NCBI GenBank assembly: GCA_037178855.1
Contig: JASJZC010000007.1
Coordinates: 6,014,001-6,078,000, forward strand
Source: Oscheius sp. JU75
Taxonomy: Eukaryota > Nematoda > Chromadorea > Rhabditida > Rhabditidae
Reading direction: 5' to 3'
DNA: 64,000 nt
The notes under the pieces were generated by a model. It searched no databases, was not told the origin of the DNA, and saw only the letters and a program-made list of their open reading frames with translations. Shown piece by piece: positions 1-11,100 of the stretch (position 1 is the stretch's first letter; each line of letters begins with the position of its first letter). The position numbers and the translations under genes are program-made.

Positions 1-456
1 GAAGACTTGCCTGATCGAAAATAGCTGTAAGGTATTCTTGAATATAAAGTTGAGCAGAATTTTTATCTCCTTTGGTAACTTCCACGAAACCTAAACACGT
101 AAAGTTAAAAAAAGAGATTTTACCTTGGTACATAGAGTAATCAGCCATCATCACAATGTCTATCGAGATTTCAGTACCCGTATCTGTCGTGCCAAAGGAG
201 TCTGTGAATGAACTGGTAGAATTTTTCACCTAAAGAGTAAAATACTATCAGCCTTAATTCAGAAAAAGAACCCGTAAAAATGATACTCCACCATGTTTAG
301 CCTTTCGTGTCAATTGAACATCTCCATCTCCTGAACGTTCCTAATGTTTAGAGAACTTAAGGCATACCGATTGGGATCCGCAGCGTGAATAAAATATAAA
401 ATGTTAATATCTTCATTAGCTTGTCCAAGTGCGAATGGAACAATAAGGAAGCACCT
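1..456 (-). CDS. M12B (reprolysin/ADAM-like) metalloprotease, N-terminal part, cut by window edge
   Basis: Three exons are readable on the minus strand. The first, beginning near 456 after a CTCAG acceptor, encodes a hydrophobic leader remnant (FLIVPFALGQA) and a short propeptide-like stretch. The second (about 120-231) encodes a Ser/Thr-rich segment leading into IDIVMMADYSMYQ. The third (about 1-106) continues through a segment ending in YLTAIFDQASL. The pattern of a beta strand (IDIVMMADYSMY) followed by a helix with a YLxxIFxQ core is how M12B zinc metalloprotease domains begin, with the HExxHxxGxxH site some 130 residues later, which would lie beyond the left edge. The initiating ATG exon upstream was not identified. 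The donor of the first exon is also unclear, because the frame stops near 310. Nematode enzymes of this type are usually secreted. Another secreted metalloprotease family remains possible. Confidence 0.5.
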
Positions 457-499
457 GAGATAAATAACGAGCGGTTGCGATGTTGTGAGATGTAACACT

Positions 500-2020
500 G
501 CTGGGGCCTCCTCGAGTGGCTATTTTACACTGGTCAACCGTCCGATACTCATTAGCATGATCTCTTATTATTGTTGCGTGTTCCTTTCAATTTTCAAGAG
601 TAGGCTCTCTCTCGACATCTCGACCCAATTGGCTTTCGGTTTATGCGGCCATTCAGCAGGATATAAAATTGGCAGCAGATCGTTCTAGAGTGCAGCGTGC
701 CACCAATATTTGAGCCTCTAACCCATCAAAGATTTTAAATGCTTCCTTTTTTCTTCCTGGCAGTATATTTTTGGCCGTAATACGCTATATCGAGTCAGTG
801 AAGCGGAGGCTTCGTTTTGTTCCTCTTCCAGACACCTGAGCCCGTTGTTCCGTTCCACTGGGTCACGACGTCAATTTTCACAAGACAAACATTATTGATT
901 CTTTTTTTTTTGAAAACCTTTGCGCAACATGTTAGCCCTCTTTGTGAATCAGAGTCGGGATCCCTCTTGGGAGCCCATATTCGCCATCTAATTGAATCTT
1001 CGGCGGTATTGTCTCTGCGGTAATTCGATAGGCGGTCTGCCAGCCGCGTTTCACTTGATCCCAGATCTCCAAGGCTCTCATTACGATTCTCGAAAAAGAG
1101 AGCCAACATTCTCATAATTTGATTCATCATTTCTTAATTTTTTTTCCAACTAAAAATCAGCCGTTTTTCACGCGAGTGATCGCAAAAATCGCTGGAACCT
1201 TGCAGGCAGTCTGTACTGTCCATGAATGTGACGATTATGACACTGTTGCCAAGAGCAGATGTTTGTGGAACGCGCATGATTAGGAGCAATTAAGGCGGGC
1301 AGTGGTCAGTCGGCTTGCTTGGATCGATGCCTCGGCGGCCGCTGAATCGCCACAAGTCAACGCTTTACTTCCCCCAGTTCCCTACAATGTTCCTCTATTA
1401 CCCATGTCGCCTCATATCCATAGCTCAACCTGTAATTACGCTCCACGCTGCTGCCGTTTATCCGCCGACTGCGCTCTGTGGTGGCCAAAAAACGCCCGCA
1501 AATCAAAGAAACGGGAGAAGCTCCTTTGGGATGGAATTGAGCCAAATTAATGCACATTTGTATATAAATACTCTCAGTCTGCCCATTTCAAACGAGCTCT
1601 TAGTGGACTTCGTATCTTTTGTGCCTTCTAGTCTGTTCGGACTCAAAGTCGTCAAAACTTTGTATGTTACTTTCATTTTAACTGAAATAACGTGCTTTAA
1701 ATTCAAGTTTGTAACGTCTTTTCCTATCCAAAGTCAAGAAAGACAAGTAGGCGTTAGCATTTTTGCAAAGGCTTTTCAGATTTGCAAACCAACCCGTGTT
1801 GTTACACGTGTGTCCAATCAGTTGAAAACGATGCGTAAACTGCTGTTCACCCATTAGCTCCTGGGCTTTGAACCTCTACTTTTATAGACCCACTTGTGCC
1901 CTTCATATCTTTTATACTATTTCTTTCTTAGCCTTGGGTCTTCCTATAAAAAAGCCTATCAGATATAGAACCAGGAACATTAAGCTGAGCTTCTTTGTTC
2001 ATTAGGATTGAGGAGACGGG
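500..2020. other. Gap with no supportable gene
   Basis: No domain was recognised. A minus-strand open frame at 795-1130 has plausible codon texture (it contains SIRWRIWAPKRD) but no signal peptide and no clear splice partners. A 180-codon plus-strand frame at 1315-1857 lacks any coding character. Treated as intergenic or 5' flank of the minus-strand metalloprotease. Confidence 0.4.
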
Positions 2021-2021
2021 G

Positions 2022-2361
2022 ATGTGGCTGTTCGCATTTGTCCTTGCTGTCCTCGGGGGAGTAAGGGCCGATGGATGGCCCCGTCGGACTGAGGACAGAA
2101 GCACACACATACTGAGTCGCATTCGCTACTCAAATGCTCTCAGAAGTTGTGCATTTCCGTATTTCCACTCAGTTTACCTCATGTTCGTTGTTTTTGAACA
2201 GTGGACAGCTGCTCGCTCTATCTTCTTCTCAGGTTCTTTATCTTTTCGAGCCCGCTCGCTTTATCTCATATATTCGAATCAAATATGAGCAAGTGGTCTT
2301 CATAGCTTCTGTCTTTGGGGACTCCTCAGCATGGGCTGCGTTATGCGTGCAGCCAGAATAA
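2022..2361 (+). CDS. Possible small secreted protein, gene model unresolved
   Basis: An ATG at 2022 lies about 17 bases after a TTCATTAG acceptor and opens a very good signal peptide, MWLFAFVLAVLGGVRA, followed by DGWPRRTEDRSTHILSRIRY. The frame then runs into AG-rich intron-like sequence. A second frame (about 2207-2361, core ALSSSQVLYLFEPARFISYI) looks coding and ends at an AATAAA-containing stop, but I could not join the two with a phase-consistent intron. The product is not recognised. It could be a short secreted peptide or the first exon of a larger protein. It sits directly upstream of the CAP gene on the same strand. Confidence 0.3.
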
Positions 2362-2613
2362 AAAGTTTATGGCGATCCGGGAACTCGACATCTCCACCAT
2401 TCTTAGCATTCAAGCCACATAGCGGTCATTTCCTGGTCCATCCACTTCGGTACGAGTTATTGCACTTATTCAGCCGACCTTTTAAGCTCCGAAACGGAAT
2501 AAAACGCTCCCAGGCGTCATTTGTTTTAGAGAACCTAATCCAGCTTGGTCTAGTCGTCTCTTTCTATAAACTGCCTCTTCTCATTTTTTCCATCGCTCCT
2601 CGTTATTGATCAA

Positions 2614-3659
2614 ATGTTTTTCAGCATGAAAAGGTTTTTCTCGAGGAAAAAATTGAGAAAATCAAAATCAGAAGTCGAAAAGCCCCTTGGGAACGGGAAT
2701 GGCACTGTTGCCATAGATATTAGACCTTCTAAATCAGCAAATATAGTCAAGTGAGATTGAGACAATGTTCAATTTTAATTTCAATTTCAATTCCAGCAAT
2801 GTAGCATGTTCATCAGATGATTGGGAGGCAGTATGTTCTTCCCATGGAGAAGAACGCGCTAAAAACTTTGACTCGGAGTTGGACAAGCATATGATGCAGA
2901 CGATTACCGATGTAAAGTATATGATCAAAAAGAGCAAGTACACTGCCATGAGTAAGTTGATCTTTTGACCTGCAATCATGAAATCTTCTTAGGCGAGGTC
3001 AATTTTCACAGAAGTTGTCTAGACGCACACAATTCGGTTCGAACACGGTACGGTAACAATCCGCTAGTATGGTCGGCAGAACTTTCCGACATGGCACATG
3101 CCTGGGCAGTCAAACTAGCCGAACGCGGGCGGATACTTTATCCGGAGATTGCAGGTAACCAATTAGATTTTGTGCCCTTATGTCTATTTTAGGAATCGGC
3201 GAAAACGTTCTGCTGAAAGAGGCAGGGGAATCTTCGCATCTTCCAACGGGTGAGGAAGTTGTCGCTGTCTGGGAAGAGGAAGCAAAGTTTTTTGACTTTG
3301 AACGACCCAGATGGAATCCAAGTAGGCCGTTTTGAATTAACGAAAACCTTATTATGGCCTTCAGAGTGTCAAAGGTTTTCCCAAATGGTTTGGAGAGACA
3401 CGACCGAATTGGGAGCAGCCCGATACTGGAACACTGCTAACAATTGTGTAGCTATAGTCTGTTTCTATCGTCCTAGTGGGAATTCAAACGCTCCGGGTAA
3501 GAGACGGTCGCTCTGAGAAAATGGAATAATTTAGGTGAATTTGCATCAAATGTACCCTCGAGAGACTGTTCAATGTCACCCGCTAGAAGTCTTGCATCGC
3601 AGATGAAACGCACTGTCATGATCTCTGAGCCGAGTGATGCTAAGAAGAACGCATCGTGA
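2614..3659 (+). CDS. CAP/SCP-domain protein, GAPR-1-like (intracellular type)
   Basis: Six exons (2614-2750, 2797-2951, 2993-3154, 3193-3321, 3365-3496, 3535-3659) join in phase to about 279 aa. The N-terminus is basic (KRFFSRKKLRKSKS) and has no signal peptide, unlike secreted nematode venom-allergen-like proteins. It is followed by an acidic linker and the CAP domain. Visible CAP signatures are LDAHNSVRTRYGNNPLVW (catalytic-pocket His), IGENV, SQMVW and NNCVAIVCFY. These match the Golgi-associated plant pathogenesis-related protein 1 (GAPR-1/GLIPR2) class, which binds acidic membranes and lipid. A Ser/Lys-rich tail of about 40 residues follows. A second in-frame ATG at 2626 is an alternative start; the TTTTTCAG just before it could also be a splice acceptor. 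The family is certain; the membrane role is inferred from the missing leader and the homology. Confidence 0.85.
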
Positions 3660-3877
3660 TTCGGATTGCTCACTATTTCACTATTTAACTATGATAGAGC
3701 TTACAATTTTGAGGTGCTTTTCCGGCACTTCGGGGGCAAAAACCATTTTCAAACCAGGCTTTCTTTCTTTTCCCTCAGTTCAGAGCACCCGGTCATCGTT
3801 CGTTCTCGTGATCTCTTTCTGCCTGTGCATTTAATGTTCAAGTGCTTAGGATTAAATTTTCATTATTAGGTTGTTAC

Positions 3878-4191
3878 TTAATCATCTGCAGTCCACACTT
3901 CCGTCTGCTTTTCAGCATCGTCGGTCTCGGGTTGTTCGGCTGATTCCTAAATATTGGCATAGAACTGGTCAAAAATATGAGAAAAACCTCGACCACAGTT
4001 TCCATTTCTTGCTGCTGCTTTGTTTGGAGAATCATTCGTTCAGCTTCTCGTTGCATTTGTTCCAGTTTCTCCATGGTGATCGTTTTCATTGGAAGAAGTT
4101 TGGGCTTGCAAAAGATGGGGCAGAGCTCTTCGCTGTTGAAAACCATTCCATCGCTAAGAGGGACTAGCTCTTTGAGTTCCGGATCAGTCAT
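3878..4191 (-). CDS. bbip1-like: BBSome-interacting protein 1 (BBIP1/BBIP10) homologue
   Basis: Exon 1 is 4191-3988 and exon 2 is 3946-3878, separated by a 41-nt GT-AG intron, giving 90 aa (human BBIP1 is about the same size). The diagnostic block CKPKLLPMKTITMEKLEQMQ matches the conserved core of BBIP1, and is followed by a helical QQQEMET segment. The C-terminal tail is acidic (EESAEQPETDDAEKQTE). BBIP1 is a core subunit of the BBSome, the eight-subunit coat that moves membrane receptors in and out of cilia; in nematodes cilia occur only on sensory neurons. The ATG at 4191 was chosen because the open frame further upstream (to 4389) loses all similarity. The gene converges with the CAP gene, with about 220 bp between stop codons. 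It is easily missed because of its size. Confidence 0.85.
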
Positions 4192-4399
4192 CTCTGTAGT
4201 GTTTAGATAATGTGTAAACAAAACCGAGCAAGTAAAGCAAAAGCAATGTAAAGAACATGGACGTTGCCATAGAAACTGGATGCTTATTTCATAGAAACTG
4301 GGAATATGTGGCTTGATTCTCTTCAAATCGACAAAAAGAGCTTTTCCGTCAATGTCAAAACTACATGTTACGTCTGTCCGTCTATCCACTCAGCATTTT

Positions 4400-5634
4400 C
4401 CTCTTTGCTGGTCATTTGGTCTTCTGGAAACCACTGGACGAAAGCAGCAGACGACAAGAAGGTTAGAGACACAGAGGAATCTCAAACACCTTTTGTAATC
4501 CGCGATCTAATCAAAAAACTCTCATGAAAACTTGTTTTTAATTTGCCACGTATTTAAACCCATTGTTTGAACCTCCTAAGACGTTGTTTCCGATTAATTT
4601 TTGTAAGTTACTGAAGGTTTTAAACAGAATTTATTTGTACGTAAGTTAGCGCCACCAACCGTAGTGCATCTATGACGTTAAAGTGAAAATGTGATAAGAA
4701 ATAAACAGAACCAGCATTTGTTTGACACCCAGAATAACTAATGATATCTGTTTTTGATGACAATTTGAATCCAAGTGGTTAATGGACTACGAAACTATTT
4801 CATTCTACTCGATATAACTCTTTGGGATAGTTACTATTAGTATTCAGTCTTTTGGAGCTATGAAAACGTGACTTTCAGCCACTCATTAGAAGCAATTCAC
4901 ATTTCAGTGCCTGCAGTTTCCACAATTTTTGTCGAATTCGTCGCTTCAGTGCTTCGTTTTTTGAAACCATTTATTTATTGAGAACAGCCTCGAGCACCTT
5001 TATTACAACGTTGCGAAAACAACCCGTACGTGAATTGGCTCAATCTCGCTTACAATAATGACACATAAGAATGCGATAAAATGGTGAACACTTGGCCAAT
5101 CTAAACAAAGACAGACACCGGTATCAGTCAACTAGAAAAGGGAAGGAGTCAAATATTTAAAAACTGCTTCTCCTTCACTGTCCCGTTTGTGATGGCTGCC
5201 GCAAGAGCACTATTGTCGAAACCATTTGCAGTTTCTCTGAAAATATTTGCTTAGTGTACACTTGGTCACAAAGTTTACTTTTGAACTGGTGATGCCGAAT
5301 TTCTACCGATTTCCGTACTCGGAATGGGAGAAGGTGCCAATGGCGTCAGTGGAGAGATTCGGGTGTCGGCAGTGCATCTAGTCAATTCGGTACTATTTCT
5401 TCTAACTCTAGCGTTACCACCCATTACCTGAATCGAGTTTCATTACTTTACCATCAAATTATCTACCTTGATTGTAGCCGTTTCACTGTTATTCAAAGAC
5501 GTCGTACAAGCACTCCCATTCAGTTCCGTCGGACGGAGAAAAGACATTTTCGTGTATGCATCCGAAGGTCGTCTAATACTATTCCTACGTTTATTGCAAT
5601 CTCCACTCGAGGGGATGAAGACCCTTCGGAATTC
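4400..5634. other. Gap; 3' flank of the minus-strand GPCR
   Basis: No coding potential was seen. TTTATT at 5590-5595 is AATAAA on the minus strand, about 40 bp past the GPCR stop, and is a likely poly(A) signal. The rest is AT-rich intergenic sequence. Confidence 0.5.
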
Positions 5635-7392
5635 CTAAATAGCTTTTTCTTGAGACTGTCCTAGGGAACAACTGACGTTTCTGAATTGACCGCTCATGGA
5701 GCAATAGATGATAAAAGACATGCAGGCACCGCAGAGTGACAGAAGATCAAGGAGATCACCCAGATTGTTGTAGACGTGAACTCGAAACTCTTCGGAAAAC
5801 ATTCCTAAATGTTGACAATCATCAGGTAAACCTTCAACGGAACCTGAGAGCACAGCCATTATGCCTTGGGGCATTTCCGTGAACAACATGACAAAGACAA
5901 TGGCCAGAAGCATTTGAGTGGTCCTGTCGGCCCTTTCGCCACGTCCTCTGAAAAAATCTTTTTGAAACACCCTAGCATTGTTTCTACCTTTGACTGCCAT
6001 GTCTTTGTATTTTGTCACCAGCTGGTGTTAGACTCATCTTCCCGTTTCGTGTTGCTGCTGTCGTATTGTTGTGTCTCGATGTTTTTAGTAGCCTTTGTCT
6101 GTTCTCTTTTACCTGAATGAGCTTTCTGTTATTTTATTTCCCACAGATTCAAACCTCCTTTAGGATCTTTAACAGTAACCACACAAATAGCGAGAGGAGA
6201 CAGCATGGAACGACTTTGAAGACAAACCCAGAGATCCAAAAAGCTAGTCGGAAAACAAAACAGCTTTGAGCCAATGCAATTTCGGCTATTCCGGGAAGGT
6301 AAGCAGGAGCTTTCCAGAGAGTAGCATCCGTTACTTTGCAGGCTTCTCGCAATCTGAGACAATTCTATTAGACCCAACTGCAAAGCTGCTTACAATTTCT
6401 CTTCTATTTTGTAGGTTAGAAAGTTGGGAGCGTTGACCATGGCCACGAAGGCGATCGTACCCGCAATTGCAAAGTAACTGTGCTTCAGACCAATTTGCAT
6501 TCCACCCATATTGCCCCGACTCCTCAGTGTCATGTAGCGGATCAGTGCAAGCATGACTGAAAATGGCTGTTTCTTGATGCTGCTCTCTTGCAACCGCTTT
6601 TCTCGCCCTCGAGACGACGCTTTAAGGTAATCGACGGCAAACTCCCGCCCGATGTATGTAAATTGCGGCAATTGCCCCATATGTTGAATTGAATTGACAA
6701 AAGACTTCGTGTGCCGTGATTCCACTTTTGATCACCTCACACAAAAAGAGTTCAGTTCAATTGAATAACAAAAGTAGTTCAATTAGGCGTCCAGACCGAT
6801 TCGTCAAGATTCTCTAGAGAGAGAAAAGAACGCCGCGCGTTCTTCAATTAAATAATCACCTGAGAGCCATACGGACGAACTGTGTCCCACGAGAGAAATG
6901 TGCGCGTGAGCTATCAAGAAAAGCGCCCAGGCATAGCTCCAGTGTCTTGGATGGCAGTGCTTAAAGGCGACGAACGAGTAGTGTGTCGTGTAGATGAGAT
7001 TCGAAAAGAGGACCACAGTATCGCAACAGGCCATCGCTGTCAGTATCATATTCACCGGTGTCCTCATCGTTCGTCTAAATAGTCACATGTGGTTGTTTCT
7101 ATTAACTTTGCTCGTTCAACTACGGAACCCGCTCACAATTACGGACTATGCAACCAGACCAATGATCAAATGAACTTACCGAGTTAAAACGACAATGTTG
7201 CAGAAATTGGCGACTGTACCCAATACACACATAATGATTGATAAATAAGTGTGAATGGGACGATAGAACAAGTGAACCTCCCTAAATATTGTGAGTAGGT
7301 TGGTTCATAAGACAAAAATACCTAAACCATCCATAGAAGACACTTTCATTGGGAAGGTGTACGAGGACTGTTTGGCACTGAATTGTATCCAT
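5635..7392 (-). CDS. Rhodopsin-class neuropeptide GPCR, DMSR/myosuppressin-receptor-like
   Basis: Six exons on the minus strand. Exon 1 (from ATG 7392) encodes an extracellular N-terminus with an N-glycosylation site (LPNESVFYGWFR). Exon 2 (about 7280-7181) is TM1 (IIMCVLGTVANFCNIVVLTR). Exon 3 (7074 to about 6866) covers RTMRTPVNMILTAMACCD (TM2) into TM3. After an intron of about 310 nt, exon 4 resumes with VMLALIRYMTLRSRG and TM4. Exon 5 is TM5. Exon 6 holds RTTQMLLAIVFVMLFTEMPQ (TM6) and the TM7 motif LGDLLDLLSLCGACMSF, ending at 5635. The TM6 'TEMPQG' and TM7 'LxDLLxLL..CxxxFIIYC' patterns are typical of the nematode dmsr group, which respond to FMRFamide-like peptides. The junction between exons 5 and 6 is not settled. 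The peptide precursors at 22.5 and 59.7 kb are potential, unproven ligand sources. Confidence 0.85.
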
Positions 7393-7399
7393 TTCTTTC

Positions 7400-10300
7400 T
7401 AGTCGTTCTTCATCTGAAACTGGCATGTTTTTCCTGATTAGTTTCGAGGCCGAATAGAGAAGTTATTGAAGCATTACACGTGTTTTGAGATGGCTTGATG
7501 GATGAGGATGTTTGGGTCAAAGTTTTCGAATATAAAGCATTAGCGGAGGTGTATGGAAGGCCAACAAAAGTAGTAAAAGTGAGAGCTTCGTGGCAATTAG
7601 TGGAACGGGGCAACAGATCCCGCGGACATCCGATGCCGTAGAGTTATAATACTGTCACATGGATCACATTTGACACCCACTTGACTACCACTCAGTCTTT
7701 TTTTTTGCTCGAAGATTCTTTAAAAAGTCTAGTTCTCGATGCCGCGAGCTATTTTTTCCCCACAGAAGCCAGTGAAATAATGCAATTGCTCGACGGGTTA
7801 TTAAGGGAATAAACGAATTAAGGTGGTGTATTCCAAATGGCTACAAAACAACTACAGTCGTGTGCTGAATAATTAACGTTTTGCAGGTGAACTGAGTTGA
7901 TGGAGCATGCGTTCTGAGGATAGCGAATGAGCGGAAGGTTTTCGGATCACACTCTTTCTTTGACTCTCTCACTCCTGCAGTCTCTGGAAACTCGACACCC
8001 GTCCGCGGCTGAAATTGTCGCGACACAAAAGACAGCGTGAAAAACACACAAGAGCCTGAAGAGCCTAGTTGAAAGGCAGCCAGTTGATAGTGTAATCAAG
8101 CAGTTTTCAGTACTCGATTGGTAAGTAACAGTGACTAAACATATACGGGTGTCGGCCCGGTGAGTGGCTCAATCAAGTGCTACTTAATTGGACTCGGACT
8201 GCTGAAATTCCGCCACTCGCCGTCACACCGACGCGCCGGAAAACTGCCATTAACAGGCGTAGGAGCTTTGTGCGGAAGAACTTGCCCCCAGTTATTTCCA
8301 ACTGCTCATATTTTTAATCGAGGTCTTTTTTTATAACGCGGAAGTCATTTTGCGCGCTTCCAAGCGACTAAAATTGTATTTGAAGTTGGCGCGTAGTGGA
8401 TTAGTAGCTGAAAAGTGGATAAGCTTGCAGACTTTCGTTTACAAGAAGTAGTTGAAATCTTCAGGAAGAAAATGTCAAAGTCAGGGGTTTATAAATAAGG
8501 CGACGAGTGCGCAGAATAATGGAGAAGCCTCTTGAACTTTGTTATCGGGAGAGGCGGAGTTGGAGTGAAGTTGCCCTTCCGTCGAAAAACATTTCTGTGT
8601 TAAGAATTGACTCAGAATAAGGCTAAACCATTGATTAAGCTGCTTGCTACTCATTTGTTGTGTGTAGTCTCGAGTTGATCGCGCACAATTTAATAAAAAA
8701 GACTACTTTGCGAAGCATCCCACTCAAAGTTAGCCTCAGAAGTGAGCTCATTCTTTCACGTACTCCAAAATATTTCTCCCAGCCACTTTACTCGCAAGAC
8801 TGTGTTTATACAGTTCGAACAGCTGCAAAAGTTCTTTGCTGCCGCCTTTTCTCACATAATGTCATCTTTGTTGACACACAACTAACCCTCGCAACTGTTG
8901 ACGACTTCTCAAATTATGTGAGATCATTTTCACCAAAACATGAAATCCTAAAGTGATTTGTGACACTTAAAGGTGGTTTCAAACTTTGGAGCAGAGAAAA
9001 AATACGCGGAATGTAACAAAACCAATCGGATCAATTTGAGCGCGAAAACCGGAGATGGATAATTTGTGGCCGAATATCGTTTCTAATGTTGTAAAGTCAT
9101 CACGTGCGTGATCTCGATATAAGAAAGCAGCGAGGAAGCCTGGAAAATGAAGAAAAAGAGGATGATAGAGCACTTGTCTCATTATTAGCTAAATGACATG
9201 TGGATAAGGGGCAGACTGATCAGGTTGGTGAAGAATAACAGGAAAAAGATGGTCATTGACATACGTCAGTACTCAGAGATTGAACTTGTTTTGTGAGAAA
9301 AGTAGGTGGACAAAGAGTCAAGTGGCCTCGTCCTATGCTGCTGAGTATGTCAAAATAGCAGTCTCTGCTCTGACCAAATGAAGGGAAGTATAGCGGATCT
9401 GGGGACACCCCCTAGTAGCCCTCACTTTCATCACAAATAAGGATCAGCGATTACGAACAGGGAGGCGGACAAGCTTCCTGTTATTGCCCCCTCAGGACCC
9501 TTTCTATTGGCTTAATCTTTGCAAATGTTTAGGAGTCTGCGTCTAGAAGAAACTCGGAAATCAACCGGAAACCATTTGACTTTTTATTCACTAAGGGGTA
9601 ACAATTAAAGGATTTGCCCAATTTCGTGTGGGCCATTGGCCACGCACTAGGACTGCAGAGGGACATCACCGGGAATGGCGTAATTTGGCTGCATCACAAA
9701 CAGGCCCACATGAAAACAATTGAGCAATTCCCCAGCTAGAAAATAGATCTCTTTAAGCGAAATCTCAACAATTCGTGTTCCAGAACGGAAGTACGTTTTT
9801 CACGCATGTAAGGGCGCTTATTCGTTTGTGGTCAAGGTAGGAGACACCCATGTCCTGGCAGATTGTGTTGGACAGAAACGATAAGTTGTTTTTCATGAGG
9901 TGACATTGGGAGGCGCGACACGTCCGTTGAGGATAATACATTCTTTTTGGACAAAAGAATTTTGGATGAAAAGCCGTCCACGAAGAGAAAAACAGAGAAC
10001 AAGGAAAGCTAACGAAAATGACGACTGAGATCTATACAGACCGACATAATATGCAGAGTCGCCTACGATAAGATAATGTTGTTTATTTACGAAATTGGGC
10101 CTTAGGGGCTCTGGCCAGAGACAATCAGCGGGTAAACATTTCCACGTCGGGTCATGTTGTCTAAGTTTCTTTCCGAACAGTAGATTCCCAGAGGGTTCAA
10201 AAAGGGTCATTAGACACTAAAAAACTGCTCTTTCTTTAAACTGGAAGGGAGCTCCGGGGAATTTTATGTTGCTGTTTTCGTTCGAAAGGCAACCCAAATC

Positions 10301-11100
10301 AGAATTGCTAGTGGGAGAATCTGACCGGTGCTTCCGTTGAACGTCGAAAACAAAGACCTCCATCGCTTTCCGTATGAGGGAACTTCCTTTCGAGACAACT
10401 TTCCTGACGGGAATAGCTGAACAGAGAGAGAGTCAACCCCGTCCGATCGGTCATACTCAAAGATGACATGCATGAAGCCTATGGATGAAAAAGGCAAAGG
10501 AACACTTTTGACCTCGAGCAAAGAGGGGCTCCTCTTCAGACAATAACGAAAGACTCTGAAAAAAAGTGGCTAGTGGATGAACTCGCCATATAAACATGGG
10601 GCTTGTGTCACCATGACCAGCAATGCGATGAGGCTCATGGGACATATAAAACGGCAAAAAGTCTAAAAGGCTCGATGATTCAAACAAATCAGAGAAATGT
10701 TTGGAGAGAAACTTAATCGACAGACACGTGGGGAGTGGAATTGCGTTAAGCCGCCATATTGACGCCCAACTCTCTATTTTTTAGCAACCTTGTCAGCTGA
10801 TGTAGGTAGTTTTGAGGTCGACCTTTTGGATATGCCTCGCAAAGTGGCTTAGGTATACGTTTTTGCAAATGTCGTCAACTTGGAAATGTATTGAAATTGA
10901 CGGGAAGATTGGTAGGCTGCTGTTAAAGGAGTGTTCCTCCGTTGCTGTATTATGCAAAGAAGAGCAACCCCATTAAACCAAATAGCTGGAACCCTACGTT
11001 ATAGTGAAATCCTAATAAAAAATAACAACACATAGCTTTAGTCCGGGCTGGATATATATACGCTCTTCTTTCCCCCGCTCCGCATAGCAACGGATGCGCG
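7400..11100. other. Long gap upstream of the GPCR; no supportable gene
   Basis: Several open frames occur (8660-8956 plus, 9893-10210 minus, 10264-10687 minus) but none has domain similarity, a signal peptide or consistent splice signals. From about 9 kb onward the plus strand becomes purine-rich, so the minus strand, the transcription strand of the GPCR, is pyrimidine-rich. This could be a long 5' flank or leader intron of that gene. Confidence 0.4.

Noticed and set aside
1315-1857. 180-codon plus-strand frame
   Set aside because: Composition and lack of splice or leader features do not support coding; overlaps other equally open frames.
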